DNA of 64,000 nucleotides, taken from NCBI RefSeq assembly GCF_009708005.2, contig NZ_CP052757.1, positions 1,674,001 through 1,738,000 on the forward strand, given 5' to 3'. Position numbers and translations under genes: made by a program. The notes under the pieces are model-generated. The model was not told the DNA's origin. It did no database searches and saw only the letters and a program-made list of their open reading frames with translations. This document shows positions 60,330-64,000 of the stretch, piece after piece. Numbering within the stretch: position 1 is the first letter of the stretch; each line of letters begins with the position of its first letter. The DNA is from Cellulosimicrobium protaetiae. Its GTDB lineage: Bacteria; Actinomycetota; Actinomycetes; Actinomycetales; Cellulomonadaceae.

Positions 60330-60899
60330 ATGGCGGGGCAGGGCCACCGCGAGGAGGAGCCCGGCCACGGGCACGCCAACCCACGACTCGCGGTCGAGAC
60401 GTGGGAGTCGCTCTTCCGGGCCCAGGTGACGATCATGCGCCGGCTCCAGTCCGACCCGGTCTGGGACGGTCTCACCCTGCGCGAGTACGACGTGCTGTTC
60501 TCCCTCACCAAGGGCCCCGACGACGGGATGCGCCTGCGCGACCTCAACGCCTACATCCTGCTCAGCCAGCCGTCGCTGAGCCGCATGGTGGACCGGCTCG
60601 CGACCCGCGGCCTCGTCGAGCGCACGTCCGCACCCGACGACGCTCGCGGCACGCTCGTCCGGCTCACCCCCGCGGGCCGGGACATCCAGCGAACGACCGG
60701 TCGTGCGCACGCGCGCGCCATCGCGACCTACGTGGGCGGCGCGCTCGACGACGACGAGCTCGTGACGCTCGGCCGGCTCCTCGAGCGCCTGCGCGCCGCA
60801 CAGCCCGGGATCGCCGACGCGGTGCCGGGCGGCGCCACCGCCGCCCCGCCGCACGACCCGGCCAGCGACCCGCGCGGCGGCGCGCCCGCCCCCGACTGA
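60330..60899 (+). CDS. MarR-family regulator
   Basis: 189-residue winged-helix regulator. The core reads AVETWESLFRAQVTIMRRLQ, then LTLREYDVLFSLTKGPDDGMRLRDLNAYILLSQPSLSRMVDRLATRGLVERTSAPDDARGTLVRLTPAGRD, with the wing at DDARGTLV. The N-terminus has a His/Gly/Glu-rich lead and the C-terminus a Pro/Ala-rich tail. No exporter or catabolic gene is divergent to it; the next gene is glycerate kinase in the same direction, and its own palindrome suggests simple autoregulation. The effector is unknown. Confidence 0.9.
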   Translation: MAGQGHREEEPGHGHANPRLAVETWESLFRAQVTIMRRLQSDPVWDGLTLREYDVLFSLTKGPDDGMRLRDLNAYILLSQPSLSRMVDRLATRGLVERTSAPDDARGTLVRLTPAGRDIQRTTGRAHARAIATYVGGALDDDELVTLGRLLERLRAAQPGIADAVPGGATAAPPHDPASDPRGGAPAPD

Positions 60900-60964
60900 G
60901 CGCTGTGGCGGGGAACACGTCCGGTCCGCCCGTTCCTGGGCGGACCGGGACGGGTCCCGCTGCC

Positions 60965-60970
60965 TAGGAT
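60965..60970 (+). promoter_or_regulatory. -10 box of glycerate kinase (leaderless)
   Basis: TAGGAT ends 7 nt before the GTG at 60978 and contains part of an ATG at 60969 that is therefore not the start. Confidence 0.55.
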
Positions 60971-60977
60971 GCGAAGC

Positions 60978-62177
60978 GTGTCCTCAACGCCGAGCACCAC
61001 CCAGACCGGTTCCCCGCAGCGCCCCGACGGCTCGCTGCGCGTCGTCGTCGCACCCGACTCGTTCAAGGGCAGCCTGAGCGCCGCGGACGTCGCGCACGCC
61101 GTCGCCACCGGGGTGCGCAGCGTCGTCCCGGACGCCGAGGTCGTCGAGCTGCCCATGGCCGACGGCGGCGAGGGCACCCTCGACGCGCTCCTCGCCGTGT
61201 GGGGCGTCCCCGCGCGGGAGGTCGCGACGGTCGACGCGATCGGGCGGCCGCGCACCGCGCGGTTCGGGGTCTCCGCCGACGGCCGCCTGGGCGTCGTGGA
61301 GCTCGCGGAGGCGAGCGGCCTGCCGCAGGTCAGCGACGTCGCGCTGCAGCCCCTGCACGCGCACACGCTCGGCACGGGTGCGGCAGCGGCCGCCGTGCTC
61401 GACGCCGGGGTGGACGAGGTGATCGTGTGCCTCGGTGGGTCGGCCTCGACCGACGGCGGTTCCGGCATCCTCACCGGCCTGGGCGCGCGGCTCCTGGACG
61501 CCGCGGGCCAGCAGGTGCCCGACGGCGGCGAAGGGCTCGCGCAGGTCGCGCGCCTCGACCTGTCCGGGCTGCACCCCCGCGCCCGCGACGTGCGCTGGCG
61601 TCTCGCGGTCGACGTGACCAACCCTCTGCACGGCGAGCGGGGCGCGGCGCACGTGTTCGGCCCGCAGAAGGGCGCCCAGGACGCGGACGTCGCCTTCCTC
61701 GACGACGCGCTGCGCCGCTGGGCGGGCGTTCTCGTCGAGGAGGCCGGTTTCGACGTCTCCGAGCTCGCGGGTGCGGGCGCCGCGGGCGGCGTGCCCGCGG
61801 CGATGGTCGGCGTCCTCGGCGCCGAGCTCGAGCCGGGCGCGCGCCTCGTCGCCGAGGCGGTCGGGCTGCCGGACGCGATCCGCGTCGCAGACCTGGTGCT
61901 CACCGGCGAGGGGTCGTTCGACTCGCAGTCGGTCAACGGGAAGGTCGCCGACGCGATGGGTGCGCTCGCCGCCGAGGCGCCGCACCGTCCGCCGGTCGTC
62001 GTCCTCGCGGGGCGCGTGCTGCTGCCCGCCCACCAGGCACGGGACGCCGGGATCGCCGCGGCGTTCAGCATCGCGCCGGGGCCGATCGCGCTCGACGAGC
62101 TCCTCGACCGCACCGCGTCCCGGCTGACCGACCTCGCCGCGACGGTCACGAGCCTGCACATCGCCTCGCGACACTGA
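60978..62177 (+). CDS. Glycerate kinase (GlxK/GarK type)
   Basis: 399-residue kinase phosphorylating D-glycerate, linking glyoxylate or glycerate metabolism to glycolysis. LRVVVAPDSFKGSLSAADVAHAVATG near residue 20, ELPMADGGEGTLDALL near 58, VCLGGSASTDGGSGILTGLG near 152 and LVLTGEGSFDSQSVNGKV near 308 are the signatures of the two-domain glycerate kinase fold. The GTG at 60978 is preferred to the ATG at 60969, which lies within the -10 box. No other glyoxylate gene is adjacent. Confidence 0.93.
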   Translation: MSSTPSTTQTGSPQRPDGSLRVVVAPDSFKGSLSAADVAHAVATGVRSVVPDAEVVELPMADGGEGTLDALLAVWGVPAREVATVDAIGRPRTARFGVSADGRLGVVELAEASGLPQVSDVALQPLHAHTLGTGAAAAAVLDAGVDEVIVCLGGSASTDGGSGILTGLGARLLDAAGQQVPDGGEGLAQVARLDLSGLHPRARDVRWRLAVDVTNPLHGERGAAHVFGPQKGAQDADVAFLDDALRRWAGVLVEEAGFDVSELAGAGAAGGVPAAMVGVLGAELEPGARLVAEAVGLPDAIRVADLVLTGEGSFDSQSVNGKVADAMGALAAEAPHRPPVVVLAGRVLLPAHQARDAGIAAAFSIAPGPIALDELLDRTASRLTDLAATVTSLHIASRH

Positions 62178-62180
62178 CCC

Positions 62181-62215
62181 CGAGACCCGAGACCCGAGAC
62201 CCGAGACCCGAGACC
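62181..62215. repeat. Five 7-bp tandem repeats CGAGACC
   Basis: Five exact copies between the stops of the convergent glycerate kinase and AAA-ATPase genes. The unit is not a multiple of three, and the block is noncoding. Confidence 0.9.
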
Positions 62216-62222
62216 GTCGGTG

Positions 62223-63434
62223 TCAGCGCCGGGGCCAGGTCCACGGCGGTTGGTCGAGCAGACCCTCGCGGCCCGCGACCGTCGTCTCCCCGAACGGTGA
62301 GCGGACGAGCTCGACCTCCTGGAGGTCGTCGGAGCCCGGTAGGTCCCTCGTGCCCGCCGCCGTCGCGTCCCGCAGCGCCTCGACGAGCGGCGTCGCATGG
62401 GTCACCACGACCACCTGCGTCTCCCGGGCCGCGGCGTGCACGAGCGCGCCGAGCGCGGGCAGCAGGTCGGGGTGCAGGCTCGTCTCGGGCTCGTTGAGCA
62501 CGAGCAGCTCGGGCGGGCGCGGCGAGAGCAGCGCGGCGACGAGGAACAGGTAGCGCAGCGTGCCGTCGCTCAGCTCGGCGGCGGTGAGAGGCCGCAGCAG
62601 ACCGTCCTGGTGGAGGGCGATCTCGAACCGTCCGTCGTCGGCGTGCACCGCGAGCCGGCTGCCGGGGAACGCACGGGAGACGGCGTCGTCGAGCTCGTCG
62701 CCGCGGCCGAGGTCCCGCACCGTCTCGAGCGCGGCCGCGAGGTCCGCGCCGTCGTGCGCGAGGACGGGCGTGCGGGTGCCGACCTGCGGCGCGCGGGCCG
62801 GCGCTGCCGCGTCGGTGCGGAGCTGGTCGTAGAACCGCCACGAGCGCAGGGCCTCCCGCACCGCGACGACCTCCGGCGCGCCTACCGGGTCGACGAGCTC
62901 GGTGAGCACGCTGTCGAACGACCGGAGCCGGGCGGGGGAGGAGACCCAGCCTCCGGAGTCGTCCCGCACACGGACGGCGGGCCCGCGGCGCTCGACCTGG
63001 AGAGCCGCGGGGCGCGGGACGGGTCCGGACCAGATCGACTCGACCTTGATCTCCGGGTCGAGGCCGAACGCCGAACCCGGGTGCTGCGGCAGCCCGAGGT
63101 CGACGGCGTAGCCGAGGTCGGAGGGCGCGGCGCCTGCGAACCCCAGCCGCAGCGCGACGGGCGCGGTGCGCCGCGTGCCCTGGACCGCGCCGCCGTCGCG
63201 CACCGCGCGGCCGCCGCCGTGCTCCGGCCCGGCCCACAGCGTCGAGCGCAGCCCGCCCTCGCGCGCGACCGCACCCACGGCGCCCCCGAGCGCGCACCCG
63301 GCGAGCAGACGCAGCGCGCGGTACAGGCTCGACTTGCCCGTCCCGTTCGCACCGGTCACGACCGTGAGCCGGCCGAGCGGCAGGACCAGGCCGCGCAGGG
63401 ACCGGTACCCCTCCACGGCGATCGTCGCGAGCAT
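62223..63434 (-). CDS. AAA family ATPase (AAA_21, RecF/OLD-like without TOPRIM)
   Basis: 403-residue SMC/ABC-type ATPase. ATIAVEGYRSLRGLVLPLGRLTVVTGANGTGKSSLYRAL holds the Walker A motif near residue 30; AELSDGTLRYLFLVAALL near 287 is the ABC-type signature, LLVLNEPETSLHPDLLPALGALVH the Walker B with catalytic Glu near 315, and QVVVVTHATPLVEAL the switch His. There is no nuclease domain or partner gene, so it is not an obvious OLD/Gabija or Septu-like defence pair. Cellular role unknown. It is convergent with glycerate kinase. Confidence 0.88.
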   Translation of the reverse strand: MLATIAVEGYRSLRGLVLPLGRLTVVTGANGTGKSSLYRALRLLAGCALGGAVGAVAREGGLRSTLWAGPEHGGGRAVRDGGAVQGTRRTAPVALRLGFAGAAPSDLGYAVDLGLPQHPGSAFGLDPEIKVESIWSGPVPRPAALQVERRGPAVRVRDDSGGWVSSPARLRSFDSVLTELVDPVGAPEVVAVREALRSWRFYDQLRTDAAAPARAPQVGTRTPVLAHDGADLAAALETVRDLGRGDELDDAVSRAFPGSRLAVHADDGRFEIALHQDGLLRPLTAAELSDGTLRYLFLVAALLSPRPPELLVLNEPETSLHPDLLPALGALVHAAARETQVVVVTHATPLVEALRDATAAGTRDLPGSDDLQEVELVRSPFGETTVAGREGLLDQPPWTWPRR

Positions 63435-63508
63435 CCGTCACCTCCCGCCGCGCATGCTACGTGCCGCGTCCCACAGTGCCGGGGGTCGGGCCGTCGTGGG
63501 AACAGGGA

Positions 63509-63540
63509 AGGGCCCGGCCCTCGACGGAGGACCGGGCCCT
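63509..63540 (-). terminator. Hairpin downstream of ridA
   Basis: Arms 63509-63522 and 63527-63540 pair over 14 bp with one mismatch and a GACG loop. It lies 25 nt beyond the ridA stop in the direction of transcription. Confidence 0.65.
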
Positions 63541-63564
63541 GCGCGCCCGCAGCGTGGCGCGAGG

Positions 63565-63972
63565 TCAGTCGGTGATGGCGAAGGCGTCGATCTCGACGAG
63601 CATCTCCTCGCGCGGCAGGCCGGTGAACACCGTGGTGCGGCTGGGGAGCACGCCCTTCGTGGTGTGCTGCGCGACGAACGCGCCGTACGCGTCGTTCATG
63701 ATCGGGAAGTCCTCGCGCTTCGTGAGGTAGACGCGCAGCATGACGACGTCGTCGAACGTGGCGCCGGACGCCTCGACGATGGCCCGCACGTTCTCGAGCG
63801 TGCGCGTGGTCTGCGCGGCGACGTCGCCCGGGTACAGGTACTCGTTCGTCGCGGGGTCCACGGGGCCCTGGCCGGAGACCTGGACGAACGGGCCCTTGCG
63901 CACGCCCTGGTGGAACGTGTGCGCGGGCGCCGGGGCGTCGGGGGTCGAGATCGCGGTCTTCTCGCTGGTCAT
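63565..63972 (-). CDS. RidA family (YjgF/YER057c/UK114) protein
   Basis: 135-residue trimeric deaminase-family protein. Members hydrolyse reactive enamine/imine intermediates released by PLP enzymes such as threonine deaminase, which is also encoded here (53487). FHQGVRKGPFVQVSGQGPVDP, GDVAAQTTRTLENVRAIVEASGATFDDVVMLRVYLT and the C-terminal LPREEMLVEIDAFAI are conserved; the archetypal substrate Arg lies in MLRVYLT near residue 100. The ATG at 63972 has GAGGACACC upstream. Subfamily cannot be fixed by eye. Confidence 0.92.
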   Translation of the reverse strand: MTSEKTAISTPDAPAPAHTFHQGVRKGPFVQVSGQGPVDPATNEYLYPGDVAAQTTRTLENVRAIVEASGATFDDVVMLRVYLTKREDFPIMNDAYGAFVAQHTTKGVLPSRTTVFTGLPREEMLVEIDAFAITD

Positions 63973-64000
63973 GGTGTCCTCTCGGGATCTTCGGTGTGTC

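Noticed and set aside
60969-60977. ATG start for glycerate kinase at 60969
   Set aside because: This ATG lies within and directly after the TAGGAT -10 box; GTG at 60978 sits at the expected leaderless position.
62223-63434. Anti-phage defence ATPase (OLD, Gabija GajA or Septu PtuA)
   Set aside because: No TOPRIM or nuclease domain and no partner gene; flanked by glycerate kinase and RidA. Left as an AAA_21 ATPase of unknown role.

Overview
The window is a gene-dense stretch of the chromosome of a very high-GC actinobacterium. The lineage looks like Micrococcales, near Cellulomonadaceae or Promicromonosporaceae (a Cellulosimicrobium-like organism); this is inferred from gene content. The supporting evidence is the eno-ftsB-DUF501-ppx order, a mycothiol S-conjugate amidase (mca) beside DUF4307 and greA, paired clpP genes with a PopR/ClgR-type regulator, frequent GTG starts, and many TANNNT -10 boxes 6-7 nt before start codons (leaderless mRNAs). 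I see no insertion sequence, prophage, integron, CRISPR array or rRNA. One tRNA and one TPP riboswitch are present.

Layout. 1-7.8 kb holds enolase, FtsB, a DUF501 protein, an exopolyphosphatase-family protein, a PadR regulator with a HAAS-type membrane partner, and a type II NADH dehydrogenase. 7.9-13.4 kb holds a UAA-anticodon tRNA with a short variable arm, two glyoxalase-fold proteins, a TPP-riboswitch-controlled tenA, then a PopR/ClgR-like regulator ending in a Leu-Ala-Ala degron, close to a clpP pair with two PopR-like boxes in its upstream region. 13.5-19.6 kb is one gene for a protein of about 2,000 residues with a membrane anchor, a propeller-like region, many Ig/cadherin-like repeats and fibronectin type III domains. 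19.7-27.4 kb contains three regulator modules: ArsR with an MpaB-like oxygenase, MarR with an MFS exporter, and MarR with an RND pump. 27.5-31.6 kb is a translationally coupled ABC exporter plus two-component system.

32-42.7 kb is mixed: a Bax inhibitor-1 protein, cystathionine beta-synthase, a TetR-controlled hydrolase, FKBP, an RNA-methyltransferase-like protein, DUF2252, an Rdx/SelW-like protein and DUF5997. 42.7-49.8 kb holds a LysR effector domain lacking its HTH, a GNAT, an ArsR-SRPBCC pair, a PAP2 phosphatase, a degenerate CPBP protein, an acyltransferase and an aldo-keto reductase. 50-58.5 kb is amino-acid, thiol and stress metabolism: msrA, a Cys/Met-metabolism PLP enzyme, an AI-2E family transporter, threonine deaminase, greA, mca and a nitrilase-fold amidase. 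58.5-64 kb holds hemolysin III, a Z-prenyl transferase, a MarR regulator, glycerate kinase, an AAA ATPase and RidA.

Three themes link the region. Nearly every local regulator has a visible palindromic operator at its own or its target promoter. Leaderless transcription appears to be the norm. The intergenic spaces carry long, often perfect palindromes without a U-tract; several share arm sequences as dispersed pairs, and one of these lies between divergent promoters where a terminator is not expected.
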